A stretch of 64,000 nt of DNA from Streptomyces sp. A012304 (GCF_026008495.1 NZ_BQUN01000012.1:149460-213459); one strand, 5' to 3'. Positions 33,630-42,052 are shown, counted from the stretch's first letter. A program made the numbers and translations. Notes: a model not told the origin generated them from the sequence alone.

Positions 33630-34523
33630 ATGCGGAAGCGAAGCCACGGTTCGCGGGCGGTCGTCGCCGTGACGGCGGCCGCCGTGCTGGGCGCGGCCGG
33701 CTGTGACGTCCTGGGCGGGGAGGAACCGCAGTCGTCGGGCTCGCGGGCGCCGCGGCCGTCGCCGTCGCCGACCCCGGTGTGGGACAGCAGCCCGGCCTCC
33801 ATCGCCGCGGTGGGCGACTCCATCACCCGCGGCTTCGACGCCTGCTCGATCCTGTCGGACTGCCCGGAGGTGTCCTGGGCGACCGGCGGCAGCGCCGAGG
33901 TGAAGAGTCTGGCGGTACGGCTGCTGGGCGCGTCGAAGGCGGCGACGCACAGCTGGAACCACGCGGTGACCGGTTCGCGGATGGCGGACCTGGCGGCGCA
34001 GATGACGCGGGCCGCGGCACACGGACCGGAGCTGGTGACGGTGATGGCGGGGGCCAATGACGCCTGCCGGGACTCCACCGACGCGATGACGTCGGTGGCG
34101 GACTTCCGCACGCAGTTCGAGGCGGCGATGCGCACGCTGCGCCGGGCCGCGCCGAAGACGCAGGTGTATGTGGCGAGCGTGCCGAACCTGAAGCGGCTGT
34201 GGTCGCAGGGGCGGACCAATGTGCTGGGCAAGCAGGTGTGGAAGCTGGGCATCTGCCCGTCGATGCTGGGCGACGCGGACGCGCTGGACCCGGCGGCGAA
34301 CCTGCGGCGCGAGACGGTGCGCAAGCGGGTGGAGGACTACAACACCGTGTTGAAGGAGGTCTGCGCCAAGGACCTGCGGTGCCGTTTCGACGGCGGGGCG
34401 GTGTACCAGTACCGGTTCGGCACGGACCAGTTGAGCCAGTGGGACTGGTTCCACCCGAGCAAGGACGGGCAGGCCCGGCTGGCCGAGATCGCCTACCGGA
34501 AGATCACCGCCAGAACCGCGTGA
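33630..34523 (+). CDS. SGNH/GDSL-type hydrolase lipoprotein
   Basis: 297 residues. The N-terminal Arg-Lys stretch and hydrophobic core end in a lipobox LGAAGC (Cys near 26), so it is a predicted lipoprotein. A Ser/Pro linker (SSGSRAPRPSPSPTP) leads to an SGNH domain: block I AAVGDSITRGFD (nucleophile Ser, near 75), block III MAGANDACRDS (Gly-x-Asn-Asp-like) and block V DWFHPSKDGQARLAEI with the catalytic Asp/His. It acts as an extracellular esterase on lipids or glycan acyl groups; substrate unknown. The ATG at 33630 is used because only from there is the signal peptide intact. Divergent from DUF3145. Confidence 0.88.
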   Translation: MRKRSHGSRAVVAVTAAAVLGAAGCDVLGGEEPQSSGSRAPRPSPSPTPVWDSSPASIAAVGDSITRGFDACSILSDCPEVSWATGGSAEVKSLAVRLLGASKAATHSWNHAVTGSRMADLAAQMTRAAAHGPELVTVMAGANDACRDSTDAMTSVADFRTQFEAAMRTLRRAAPKTQVYVASVPNLKRLWSQGRTNVLGKQVWKLGICPSMLGDADALDPAANLRRETVRKRVEDYNTVLKEVCAKDLRCRFDGGAVYQYRFGTDQLSQWDWFHPSKDGQARLAEIAYRKITARTA

Positions 34524-34538
34524 CTTAGGGTTCCGCTC

Positions 34539-35510
34539 ATGGGCGAACACTTCGGCACACTTTCCGACGGCACCCCGGTGCACCGCTGGACCCTGGAGCG
34601 GGCGGGCGTACGGGTGCGGGTCCTGTCGTACGGCGGGATCGTGCAGTCGGTGGAGATCCCTGACCGTGACGGGGGCACGGCGGACGTGGTGCTGGGGTTC
34701 GCGGATCTGGACGGCTATGTCGGGCATCCGGAGCCCTACGTCGGGGCGCTGATCGGCCGCTACGCCAACCGGATCGCCCACGCCCGTTTCGACCTGGACG
34801 GGGTGACCCGCCCGCTCGCGCCGAACAACGCGCCCAACTCGCTGCACGGCGGCGAGCGGGGCTTCGACAAGCGGGTGTGGGACGTGGAGCCGGTCGCGCA
34901 CGGGCTGCGGCTGAGCCGGGTCAGTCCGGACGGCGAGGAGGGCTTCCCGGGCCGGCTGGAGGTCTCGGCGACCTACACGCTGGAGGAGTCGGGTGCGCTG
35001 CGGATCGCCTACGAGGCGGTGACGGACGCGCCGACGGTGGTGAACCTGACGAACCACACGTACTGGAACCTCGCGGGCTCGGGCGGCGCGGGCGGTCACG
35101 AGCTGCGGCTGGCCGCCTCCCGGTACACGCCGGTCGACGCCGACCTGATCCCGACCGGTGAGCTCGCGCCGGTCGCCGGCACCCGCTTCGACTTCCGCAC
35201 GGCCCGCGCGGTCGGCGCGGGCTACGACCACAACTTCGTGCTCGACAAGGGCGTCACGGACGCGCCCGTGGAGGTCGCGGAGCTGCACGACCCGGTCTCC
35301 GGGCGGGTGCTGACGGTGGCGACGACCGAGCCGGGCGTCCAGGTGTACACCGCCGACCACCTGGGTGAGCCCTTCGGTCCCGGGGCCGGCGTCGCGCTGG
35401 AGACCCAGCACTTCCCGGACTCCCCGAACCGCCCGGACTTCCCGGGCACCGTGCTCAGGCCGGGCGCGGTGTACCGGTCGGAGACGGTGTACGGCTTCTC
35501 GGCGCGGTAG
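34539..35510 (+). CDS. galM: Aldose 1-epimerase (mutarotase)
   Basis: 323 residues. It interconverts alpha and beta anomers of free sugars. Family signatures: VLSYGGIVQSVEIPD, RYANRI near residue 75, catalytic His in VNLTNHTYWNLAG (near 172) and catalytic Glu in VALETQHFPDSPN (near 290). It closely resembles the second galM at 61310 but is shorter by 25 residues. TAGGGT ends 7 nt before the ATG, overlapping the end of the SGNH gene, so a leaderless internal promoter is plausible. A long hairpin follows its stop. Confidence 0.93.
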   Translation: MGEHFGTLSDGTPVHRWTLERAGVRVRVLSYGGIVQSVEIPDRDGGTADVVLGFADLDGYVGHPEPYVGALIGRYANRIAHARFDLDGVTRPLAPNNAPNSLHGGERGFDKRVWDVEPVAHGLRLSRVSPDGEEGFPGRLEVSATYTLEESGALRIAYEAVTDAPTVVNLTNHTYWNLAGSGGAGGHELRLAASRYTPVDADLIPTGELAPVAGTRFDFRTARAVGAGYDHNFVLDKGVTDAPVEVAELHDPVSGRVLTVATTEPGVQVYTADHLGEPFGPGAGVALETQHFPDSPNRPDFPGTVLRPGAVYRSETVYGFSAR

Positions 35511-35534
35511 GGGCGCGGCGCGCGGGAACGCACG

Positions 35535-35570
35535 AGCCCCGGTCCAGGGGTCAGGTCCCGGACCGGGGCT
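35535..35570 (+). terminator. Hairpin after galM
   Basis: AGCCCCGGTCC (35535-35545) and GGACCGGGGCT (35560-35570) form a perfect 11-bp stem with a 14-nt loop. It lies between convergent galM and ridA and can end both transcripts. No T tract. Confidence 0.75.
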
Positions 35571-35663
35571 GGTCCTGGCGAGGAGTGCCGTCTTCGACGT
35601 TAATCGTCGCGGCCGTCCTGCGGTCCGGGATCGTCCTACCCACTTGGATTTCGTACGAACCCT

Positions 35664-36071
35664 TCACAAAGAACCGCAGGCCGCCGGGCGGGGGCCGACC
35701 GCCGCGACGACCTCCACCTCCACCAGGGCCTCCGGCCGGAACAGTCGTGGGACCTCGAAGGTCATGCTGGTGGGCGGGGTGCCGGTGAGGAACCGCCGGC
35801 GTACGGTGCCGTACTCCTCGAGGGCCGTGATGTCGGTCAGGTAGGTCCGGATGTTGATCACGTCCGCGAGGGTCGCCCCATGGGCCCGCAGGAGGGCGTC
35901 GATGGTCTCGAAGACGCCCTGGGTCTGCTCGGCGAGGCCGGCGCCCTCCGCGATCTGACCGGAGAGGAACAACAGGGCGCTGCCGTCGGCGTGTTCGACG
36001 CGGGCGACCTGGGAGTAGTAGGGGCTGAGCGGCTGGGGCGCGGAGGCGGGGCTGTCGACCGTGATCTGCAT
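35664..36071 (-). CDS. RidA family (YjgF/YER057c) enamine/imine deaminase-like protein
   Basis: 135 residues. RidA proteins hydrolyse reactive enamines and imines, e.g. 2-aminoacrylate. Here LLFLSGQIAEGAGLAEQTQGV and the Arg in VINIRTYLTDI (near 85), the residue that salt-bridges substrate carboxylate, are present; the C-terminal Glu-rich strand LVEVEVVAAV closes the trimer barrel. The start is ATG 36071, supported by a TTGTCG-N17-TAGCGT promoter that puts the transcript start at this codon. Divergent from a LysR gene, which may control it. It might belong to a Rid subgroup with other activity. Confidence 0.88.
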   Translation of the reverse strand: MQITVDSPASAPQPLSPYYSQVARVEHADGSALLFLSGQIAEGAGLAEQTQGVFETIDALLRAHGATLADVINIRTYLTDITALEEYGTVRRRFLTGTPPTSMTFEVPRLFRPEALVEVEVVAAVGPRPAACGSL

Positions 36072-36078
36072 GGCGTCG

Positions 36079-36122
36079 ACGCTAGGACGGGCACTCCGGT
36101 GCGACAAGCGAATGTCTAGCAT
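36079..36122. promoter_or_regulatory. Divergent, leaderless ridA and lysR promoters
   Basis: Minus strand: TTGTCG (36107-36102), 17-nt spacer, TAGCGT (36084-36079), then 7 nt to the ridA ATG. Plus strand: TAGCAT (36117-36122), then 7 nt to the lysR ATG at 36130, with a weak -35. GCTAG and CTAGC halves at 36081 and 36116 form a widely spaced dyad that could be the LysR binding region. Confidence 0.6.
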
Positions 36123-36129
36123 GGCCGCC

Positions 36130-37077
36130 ATGCATGATCCGCATACCGCGCCCGATGTCTCCTCGGTCTGGCTGCGCGCCTTCCTGGAGGTGGCCCGCCA
36201 CGGTTCGTTCACGGTCGCCGCGCGGACCCTGGGCTGGACGCAGTCGGCGGTGTCCCGTCAGATCGCCTCGCTGGAGGCGGCGTTCGGCGGGGACCCGCTG
36301 TTCGACCGGTTGCCCCGCGGGGTGCGGCTGACGGAGGCGGGCCGGGTGCTGGTGCCGTACGCGGAGTCGGTCGCGCAGGCGCTGGGCGGGGCTCGGCGGG
36401 AGCTGGCCGCGCTGCGCGAGGGGACGGGCGGCCGGCTGCGGTTCGGAGCGTTCGCCACGGCGGACGCGGCGCTGGTGCCGCGGGCGCTGGCCGCCTTCCG
36501 GGCCCGCCGTCCCGGGGTCCGCGTCACCCGCGAGGAGGGGCTGACCCCCGCCCTGCTGGACCGGCTGGCCGACGGCCACCTCGATGTGGCGGTGGTATCG
36601 ACGACGGGCCGCGCCCCGCTGGACTCGTTCGCCCTGCACCACCTGCTCGACGAGTCGCTGTACGTCGCCGTTCCGGCCGGCCATCCCCTCGCCGGTCTGG
36701 CCGGGCCGGTGCGGCTCGGGCGATTCGCCGACGCCGACTGGGTCTCCGGCGGTCCCCGCCCCGAGGGCACCCTGCTCGACGCGGCGCTGCGCGCGGGCTT
36801 CCGGCCGCGGGTGGCGCACGTCGTCGCGGAGTGGACCGCCAAGCAGGGGTACGTGGCCGCCGGCCTCGGCGTCGCCCTGGTCCCGGCCCTCGCCGCCGCC
36901 TCCGTACGCCCGGACGTGGCGCTGCTCCCGGTACGGGACGAGGGGGCACCGGCACGGGCGGTGTACGCGGCGACGGTCCGGGACCGCCCGCCGCCCCCGG
37001 CGGTGGAGACGTTCGTGACCGCCCTGAGGGAGGCGGCGACCACCATCCCGCCCTCCGGGGCGGGTGGCATGGCGTAA
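36130..37077 (+). CDS. LysR family transcriptional regulator
   Basis: 315 residues. N-terminal winged HTH: LRAFLEVARHGSFTVAARTL followed by GWTQSAVSRQIASLEAAFGG and RLPRGVRLTEAGRVL (about 15-70). The rest is the periplasmic-binding-like effector domain (LRFGAFATADAALVPRALAA). ATG 36130 is preferred because a TAGCAT box lies 7 nt before it; in-frame ATGs at 36112 and 36121 overlap that box. It faces the ridA gene, the usual position of a LysR target, and probably autoregulates. Ligand unknown. Confidence 0.88.
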   Translation: MHDPHTAPDVSSVWLRAFLEVARHGSFTVAARTLGWTQSAVSRQIASLEAAFGGDPLFDRLPRGVRLTEAGRVLVPYAESVAQALGGARRELAALREGTGGRLRFGAFATADAALVPRALAAFRARRPGVRVTREEGLTPALLDRLADGHLDVAVVSTTGRAPLDSFALHHLLDESLYVAVPAGHPLAGLAGPVRLGRFADADWVSGGPRPEGTLLDAALRAGFRPRVAHVVAEWTAKQGYVAAGLGVALVPALAAASVRPDVALLPVRDEGAPARAVYAATVRDRPPPPAVETFVTALREAATTIPPSGAGGMA

Positions 37078-37157
37078 GTCGCTCGCGGCACGGGATACTT
37101 CCCGGCGTCCCGTACCACGCTTCCCCCACGCTCCAGCGACGGAAGGACACAATCCCC

Positions 37158-38399
37158 TTGCCCTCCATGAGAGTTCGCGTCGGTGTCGTCGGGCTGGCCG
37201 TGCTGGCCGGCTTCTCCTGCCCCGTCGGCACCGCGTCCGCCGCTTCCGCGGCCGCGCCCACCGTCGAGGAGCAGCGGCTGGAGCGGGCCGTGCCGCGGGA
37301 GATCCTCGCCCGGTCCGGGTTCGACGGGGTCGCCCCGCGCTTCGCCCGGCTGCTGACGGCCGCGCGCTCCTACGAGCAGGCCCGCCGGGTGGTGGTCCGG
37401 GAAGGGTCGGCGCTGTGGCGGCGGGCCGTGGACCGGGCGCAGGGGCGGGGCCCGGCCGGTGGTGACCTCAGCCGGGACGACGACCGGCCGCTGTACTGGG
37501 CGCGGCTCGGCATGACGCGTGAAGTGCGCGCCTGGCAGCCCGAGTTCGCGCTCGGCGACCGGGAGCGGGCCGCGCTGCTCGACTCCCTGGAGCGCGCCTC
37601 GCGCGGCCAGGACGACATCCGGTATCCGCACGCCAAAGGGCTGAAGCGGGTGCTGGTCACCGGCTTCGACCCGTTCACCCTGGACAGCGACATCCGTATC
37701 TCCAACCCCTCGGGGGCGACGGCGCTCGCTCTCGACGGCACGGTGATCGAGACGGCGGACGGGCCGGCGCGGGTGGAGACGGCCGTGTTCCCGGTGCGGT
37801 GGCGGGACTTCGCGGAGGGGACGGTGGAGCGTACCCTGCGGCCGCACCTGGGGCACCTCGACCTGTTCGCGACGGTCAGTCAGGGCCGCGTCGGGCGGTT
37901 CGACGTGGAGCGGACCAACGGGGCCTGGCGGGGCGGCTTCCCGGACAACGACAACGTGAGCCGGACGGAGACGATCCCGGTCTGCGGTCCGGCCGCGCAG
38001 CCGCAGTGGACGACGACGACCCTGCCGTACGCGCGGATCGTGGCGGCGCGGACCGGCCGGTTCCCGGTGTACGACAACACGAGCGTGACCGAGATCCCGG
38101 CGGGAGGCACGGGGGCCGTCGTACGGCCGGACGGGCCGACGCCCGGGTCGGTGGCGCGGGCCGGGGGCGGCGGGGACTACCTCTCCAACGAGATCGCCTA
38201 CCGGGCGACGCTGCTGCGCGACCGGCTCGGGCTGGGCGCCGGTCTGCCGGGCGGTCATGTGCACACGCCGGTGCTCCAGTTCGGGGCGGGCAACACCACC
38301 GAGGTGACCGATCCGGAGTTCGTGCGCAACCGGCTGGACATCGTCGCCCAGGTGCGGGCGATCCTGGCGGTGGCCGTCGGCTCAGGCGGGGCCCAGTAG
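37158..38399 (+). CDS. Secreted pyroglutamyl-peptidase-like protein with Cys-to-Ser active site
   Basis: 413 residues from TTG 37158 (GGAAGGA 10 nt upstream); an ATG at 37167 would be 18 nt away and is the alternative. A signal peptide ends near AASAAA. About 150 residues of unrecognised sequence precede a C15-like domain: KRVLVTGFDPF, then NPSG, an ERTNG segment matching the Glu region of the family, DYLSNEIAYRA and GGHVHTPVLQ. In pyrrolidone-carboxylate peptidases the fourth motif is YLCN with the nucleophile Cys, and FIH supplies the His. Here Cys is Ser (Ser343, codon 38184-38186) and His is kept. It may be inactive, or a serine variant. Its 3' end overlaps the convergent HTH_42 gene by 18 nt. 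Confidence 0.78.
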   Translation: MPSMRVRVGVVGLAVLAGFSCPVGTASAASAAAPTVEEQRLERAVPREILARSGFDGVAPRFARLLTAARSYEQARRVVVREGSALWRRAVDRAQGRGPAGGDLSRDDDRPLYWARLGMTREVRAWQPEFALGDRERAALLDSLERASRGQDDIRYPHAKGLKRVLVTGFDPFTLDSDIRISNPSGATALALDGTVIETADGPARVETAVFPVRWRDFAEGTVERTLRPHLGHLDLFATVSQGRVGRFDVERTNGAWRGGFPDNDNVSRTETIPVCGPAAQPQWTTTTLPYARIVAARTGRFPVYDNTSVTEIPAGGTGAVVRPDGPTPGSVARAGGGGDYLSNEIAYRATLLRDRLGLGAGLPGGHVHTPVLQFGAGNTTEVTDPEFVRNRLDIVAQVRAILAVAVGSGGAQ

Positions 38400-39530
38400 G
38401 CGCACCTCGGCGGCGGGCGGCAGCTTGGCCCACCAGTGGTTGTGGCGGCCGTGAACGGCGGGGCCGCGGTCGGCGAGCAGGGCGGTCAGGGAGCGGGCCT
38501 CGGCCGCCAGGCCCTGCCACGCCTCGGGGGCGAGCGGACGGAAGGCCCGTGCCTCGATGCCGCCGTCCACCGGGCGCCACACGCCCGCCACCCGGCCGTC
38601 GACGAGGAGCGTCGGCAGGACGTCCCCGTTGACGCGGGTGACCAGCTTGCGGTACTCGGGCGGAATCACCCGGGACCGGTCGGCGTAGGCCAGCAGGACG
38701 CTGTCCCACATCGGCAGCAGGCGTGGCGGGGCAGGGGTGTCGGCGGGTGGGCGCGGGGCGCCCGGCAGATCGTGCAGCGGGGTCCCGTCGGCGGTCGCCA
38801 GGCGTTCCAGCGTGCCGTCCAGGGCGCGCAGGGCCTCGCGGATCGGACCCCGGTGGATCAGGGCGAACTGGGCGATGTCGGCCTCCGTCGCCGGTCCGAA
38901 CCCGGCGAGGTAGCGCAGGATCAGGGTGCGCAGGCCCTGCGGATCCACGTCCTTTCCGGTCGGCGGCGGGCCGGTGGGGGCCGCGACGAACGACGGACGG
39001 GTGCCGAAGGACCAGGGGCCGCCGGTGGGGGCGTGCAGGAGCGGGGCGTATCCGCGCAGGCCCCACCATGCGCCGGCCTTCTTCTCCGGGCCGAGCCGGT
39101 TCTCCAGCCAGGTGTCGATCTCGGCGGTGGTGCGCTGCCGCGCGGTGAACTCCAGCAGCCGCGGGACCAGTTCCTCCGCGTCGGCGGGGGTGAGTCCGGC
39201 CGCGGCGAAGCGGTGGCCGAGGCGGGAGGCGTACAGCGTGCGCTGCATCGCGCCGCGCAAGGGGCGGTGGTCGTCGGCGTGGACGGCGTGCAGGGTGATC
39301 CTCATCAGGGTCGCCTTGACCACCGTACGGGCGGTGAACGCCTCGTCCAGGTCGGCCGGCCGGAAGCCGTCGATCCGGTTCCACAGGGCGAGGTACGGCG
39401 ACGCGGGGTCCTGCGCCTGGAGGGCGACGACCCGGCGGACCGCCTCCGTGACCTCCAGGGGTTCCCGCCGCAGCAGGAGCTGGCGGGCCAGGGTGGCCCG
39501 GTTGAGTCCGTCGGCGGTGACGACGTCCAT
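38382..39530 (-). CDS. HTH_42 / AlkZ-like DNA glycosylase candidate
   Basis: 382 residues matching the winged-helix HTH_42 superfamily. The motif QAQDP near residue 40 fits the Gln-x-Gln catalytic signature of AlkZ-type DNA glycosylases; AlkZ from a Streptomyces removes azinomycin B crosslinks. Other family blocks: PADLDEAFTARTVVKATLMRI, TEADIAQF and VNGDVLPTLLVDGRVAGVWR. The start could be GTG 39539 instead of ATG 39530; neither has a strong ribosome site. By family knowledge it may repair bulky N-alkyl adducts or interstrand crosslinks from natural genotoxins; no biosynthetic cluster is adjacent to tell which. Confidence 0.8.
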   Translation of the reverse strand: MDVVTADGLNRATLARQLLLRREPLEVTEAVRRVVALQAQDPASPYLALWNRIDGFRPADLDEAFTARTVVKATLMRITLHAVHADDHRPLRGAMQRTLYASRLGHRFAAAGLTPADAEELVPRLLEFTARQRTTAEIDTWLENRLGPEKKAGAWWGLRGYAPLLHAPTGGPWSFGTRPSFVAAPTGPPPTGKDVDPQGLRTLILRYLAGFGPATEADIAQFALIHRGPIREALRALDGTLERLATADGTPLHDLPGAPRPPADTPAPPRLLPMWDSVLLAYADRSRVIPPEYRKLVTRVNGDVLPTLLVDGRVAGVWRPVDGGIEARAFRPLAPEAWQGLAAEARSLTALLADRGPAVHGRHNHWWAKLPPAAEVRLLGPA

Positions 39531-39603
39531 GGCGGTCACCGCGCCGGCGCGAGGGCCGGGCCGGTACCCGGGCCCGGCGGGACCGGGCGGTTGGACCGCT
39601 CGG

Positions 39604-40389
39604 TCACGCGGCGACCTGCTTGACGTCGGCGTTGTCCTCCCGGGTCTCCTCGCCGAGCAGGTCGCGGGCCATGAGGGTGGCGCCCGCGACCGCGCCCGGC
39701 ATCAGGAACACGGCGACGAACGGCACCAGGAAGGCCAGACCCAGGGGCGTGCCGAAGCCCCAGACCAGCGTCCTGCGGGAGCGCAGCAGGGCGAGCCGGG
39801 CGCGCAGGTCGACGCCCCGGCGCTGGAGGGCGACGGAGGTCAGCTCCTCGGTGAGGAAGAAGCCGGTGACGAAGAAGCCGATCACCGGGACGACCGTCTG
39901 TCCGAGGAAGGGGATGAACCCGAGGGCGAACAGCAGCACCGCCCAGCACAGCGCCCTGCCCAGGACGCGCAGGCTGTCGCGGGCCGAGATCCACAGCTCG
40001 CGCCAGAGCGGCAGCTGCGACTCGGGCGCCGTGCCGTCGGGCGAGACGTCCCGGTCGACGGTCTCGGAGAGGCTCTCGTAGAAGGGCTGGCCGATGAGCA
40101 GTGTGACGGCGGTGAAGGTCAGCACGGCCAGGAGCAGGGCGAGCGCGAACAGCACCACCGTCAGCAGCCCGCGGAACAGGCCGAGCCAGGGGCTCGACCA
40201 GTCGTCGGCGAACGGTGTCGCCCAGGCCACGAAGTCCCCGCCCCACACCGCGAGCGACACCAGCGCCGCCAGGTAGAGCACGAGGGTGATCAGGCCGGGC
40301 ACCAGCCCGAAACCGTACTGCTTGCCGTGCCGGGCCACCCATCGCTGGCCCCTCATCAGGTACTTGAAACCCACCCCGAGATCGCGCAT
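39604..40389 (-). CDS. EI24/CysZ-like integral membrane protein
   Basis: 261 residues with about five hydrophobic segments (near 28-52, 75-100, 147-163, 165-185, 213-238). The motif LIGQPFYESLSETVDRD, typical of the EI24/CysZ domain, lies in the loop after segment 2. In Proteobacteria CysZ carries sulfate; in actinobacteria the role is not shown. TAGAGT lies 6 nt before the ATG at 40389, with no ribosome site, so the message is probably leaderless. Acidic C-terminal tail EETREDNADVKQ. Confidence 0.82.
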   Translation of the reverse strand: MRDLGVGFKYLMRGQRWVARHGKQYGFGLVPGLITLVLYLAALVSLAVWGGDFVAWATPFADDWSSPWLGLFRGLLTVVLFALALLLAVLTFTAVTLLIGQPFYESLSETVDRDVSPDGTAPESQLPLWRELWISARDSLRVLGRALCWAVLLFALGFIPFLGQTVVPVIGFFVTGFFLTEELTSVALQRRGVDLRARLALLRSRRTLVWGFGTPLGLAFLVPFVAVFLMPGAVAGATLMARDLLGEETREDNADVKQVAA

Positions 40390-40436
40390 GGCCGAACTCT
40401 ATCGGTCGTGTGCATTTCATCCGCAGTCGCGGAGGG

Positions 40437-40883
40437 TCAGGCGTCCTCCGCCTCCAGCATCCTCCGCAGCAGCCCCCGCAACACCACCCGCTCCTCCTCG
40501 GCCAGCCCCGCCAGCGGCTCGCGGGCGAACCGCAGGGACTCGCGCAGGCCCTTGGCGACACGGCGGCCCTCGTCGGTGGCCGCGGCCAGTTTCACGCGGC
40601 GGTCGGCGGGGTCGGGGCGGCGCTCGACCAGGCCGCGGGCCTCCAGGCGGTCGACGATGCCGGTGACGTTGGACGGCTCGCATCTCAGGCGGACCGCGAG
40701 CTTGCGCATCGGCAGTGGTTCCAGCGAGAGCAGGCCGAGGAGGCGGGCCTGGGCGCCGGTGAGGTGGTGGGCGGTGGCGGCGGTCTCGTAGTCCTCGTGG
40801 TAGCGGGCCACGACCTCGCCGATCAGCTCGACGACTTCCATGGTCAGGGGGTCGGGGCGGGGGGACTTCTGTGATGCGGCCAT
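40437..40883 (-). CDS. MarR family transcriptional regulator
   Basis: 148 residues. Winged HTH with LTGAQARLLGLLSLEPLPMRKLAVRL, RCEPSNVTGIVDRLEARGLVERRPDPADRRVKL (about 45-105), including the wing Asp-Arg-Arg. It is divergent from a quinone-oxidoreductase-like gene, with two palindromes between them. ATG 40883 follows TACCCT by 6 nt, so it is leaderless and its own promoter overlaps the operators; autorepression is likely. Inducers of MarR proteins with such targets are often electrophiles or phenolics. Confidence 0.92.
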   Translation of the reverse strand: MAASQKSPRPDPLTMEVVELIGEVVARYHEDYETAATAHHLTGAQARLLGLLSLEPLPMRKLAVRLRCEPSNVTGIVDRLEARGLVERRPDPADRRVKLAAATDEGRRVAKGLRESLRFAREPLAGLAEEERVVLRGLLRRMLEAEDA

Positions 40884-40904
40884 GGATTCAGGGTACCCGT
40901 TTAC

Positions 40905-40954
40905 TTGACATCCTGAAATATTCAGGAGCATGGTTGTTTCAGGTACTGAAACAA
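40905..40954. promoter_or_regulatory. Two palindromic MarR operators over the divergent promoters
   Basis: Operator 1: CCTGAA-ATA-TTCAGG (40912-40926), within the spacer behind a perfect -35 TTGACA (40905-40910) for the oxidoreductase. Operator 2: TTGTTTCAG-gta-CTGAAACAA (40934-40954), a perfect 9-3-9 palindrome. They share the half-site TTCAG/CTGAA; a further half-site, TACTGAA, lies at 40970. The marR promoter (TACCCT) is 10-15 nt to the left. Confidence 0.8.
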
Positions 40955-41006
40955 ACGGGTACTGAAGCAAGCCGGGTACGGAAGTAGACCAGGAAAGGCA
41001 CCCCCC

Positions 41007-42005
41007 ATGATCAACCGCGAATGGCACCTGCTCAGCCGCCCCGAGGGCTGGCCCAAGCCCGAGGACTTCGCCCTGGTCGAGGCGGAGGTCCCGACCCCCG
41101 GTGAGGGCCAGGTGCTCGTACGGAACAAGTACCTCTCGGTCGACCCGTACATGCGCGGCCGGATGAGCGCCGCCAAGTCGTACGTCGCCCCGTTCGAGCT
41201 GGGCAAGGTCATGCAGGGCGGCGCGGTCGGCGAGGTCGTCGCCTCCGAGGCCGAGGGCATCGCCGTCGGCGACCACGTCCTGCACTTCTTCGGCTGGCGC
41301 GAGTACGCCGCCGTGGACGCGAAGAACGCCGTCAAGGTCGACGCCGACGCCGCGCCGCTGTCGACGTACCTCGGTGTGCTCGGCATGACCGGTCTCACCG
41401 CCTACGCCGGCCTGCTGCGCACCGCCGCCTTCAAGGAGGGCGACTCGGTGTTCGTCTCGGGCGCGGCGGGTGCCGTCGGCAGCCAGGTCGGTCAGATCGC
41501 CCGGCTGAAGGGCGCCTCCCGGGTCATCGGCTCGGCCGGTTCCGACGAGAAGGTCAAGCTCCTCGTCGAGGAGTACGGCTTCGACGCCGCCTTCAACTAC
41601 AAGAACGGTCCCGTGAGCGAACAGCTGCGCGAGGCCGCCCCCGACGGCGTGGACGTCTACTTCGACAACGTCGGCGGCGACCACCTGGAGGCCGCCATAG
41701 GCTCCCTCAACCGGGACGGCCGGATCGCCGTCTGCGGCATGATCTCCGTCTACAACAACACCGAGCCCGCCCCCGGCCCGAAGAACCTCGCCCGTCTCAT
41801 CCAGACGCGCGGCCGCATCGAGGGCTTCCTGGTCGGCGACCACTACGACCTCCAGCCGCAGTTCGTCCAGGAGGTCGGCCCGTGGGTCGCCTCGGGTGAG
41901 CTGAAGTACCGCGAGACGGTCGTCGAGGGCATCGAGAACAACCTGGAGGCGTTCCTCGGCGTCCTGCGCGGCGACAACACCGGGAAGATGATCGTCAAGC
42001 TCTGA
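41007..42005 (+). CDS. NADP-dependent oxidoreductase (zinc-free medium-chain, CurA/LTB4DH-like)
   Basis: 332 residues. The N-terminal GroES-like half lacks the zinc cysteines. SVDPYMRGRMS near residue 50 and the Rossmann motif SGAAGAVGSQVGQIARLKG (near 152) are typical of prostaglandin reductase/2-alkenal reductase-type enzymes. VYFDNVGGDHLEAAI and YRETVVEGIENNLEAFLGVL mark the family end. It reduces alpha,beta-unsaturated carbonyls with NADPH, suiting detoxification. AGGAAAGG precedes the ATG. Expression is very likely controlled by the divergent MarR. A long hairpin ends the transcript. Confidence 0.92.
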   Translation: MINREWHLLSRPEGWPKPEDFALVEAEVPTPGEGQVLVRNKYLSVDPYMRGRMSAAKSYVAPFELGKVMQGGAVGEVVASEAEGIAVGDHVLHFFGWREYAAVDAKNAVKVDADAAPLSTYLGVLGMTGLTAYAGLLRTAAFKEGDSVFVSGAAGAVGSQVGQIARLKGASRVIGSAGSDEKVKLLVEEYGFDAAFNYKNGPVSEQLREAAPDGVDVYFDNVGGDHLEAAIGSLNRDGRIAVCGMISVYNNTEPAPGPKNLARLIQTRGRIEGFLVGDHYDLQPQFVQEVGPWVASGELKYRETVVEGIENNLEAFLGVLRGDNTGKMIVKL

Positions 42006-42052
42006 CTCCCGCCGGACCGTGACGCAGGTCCGAGGCGGTCGTTGCGTACGAC

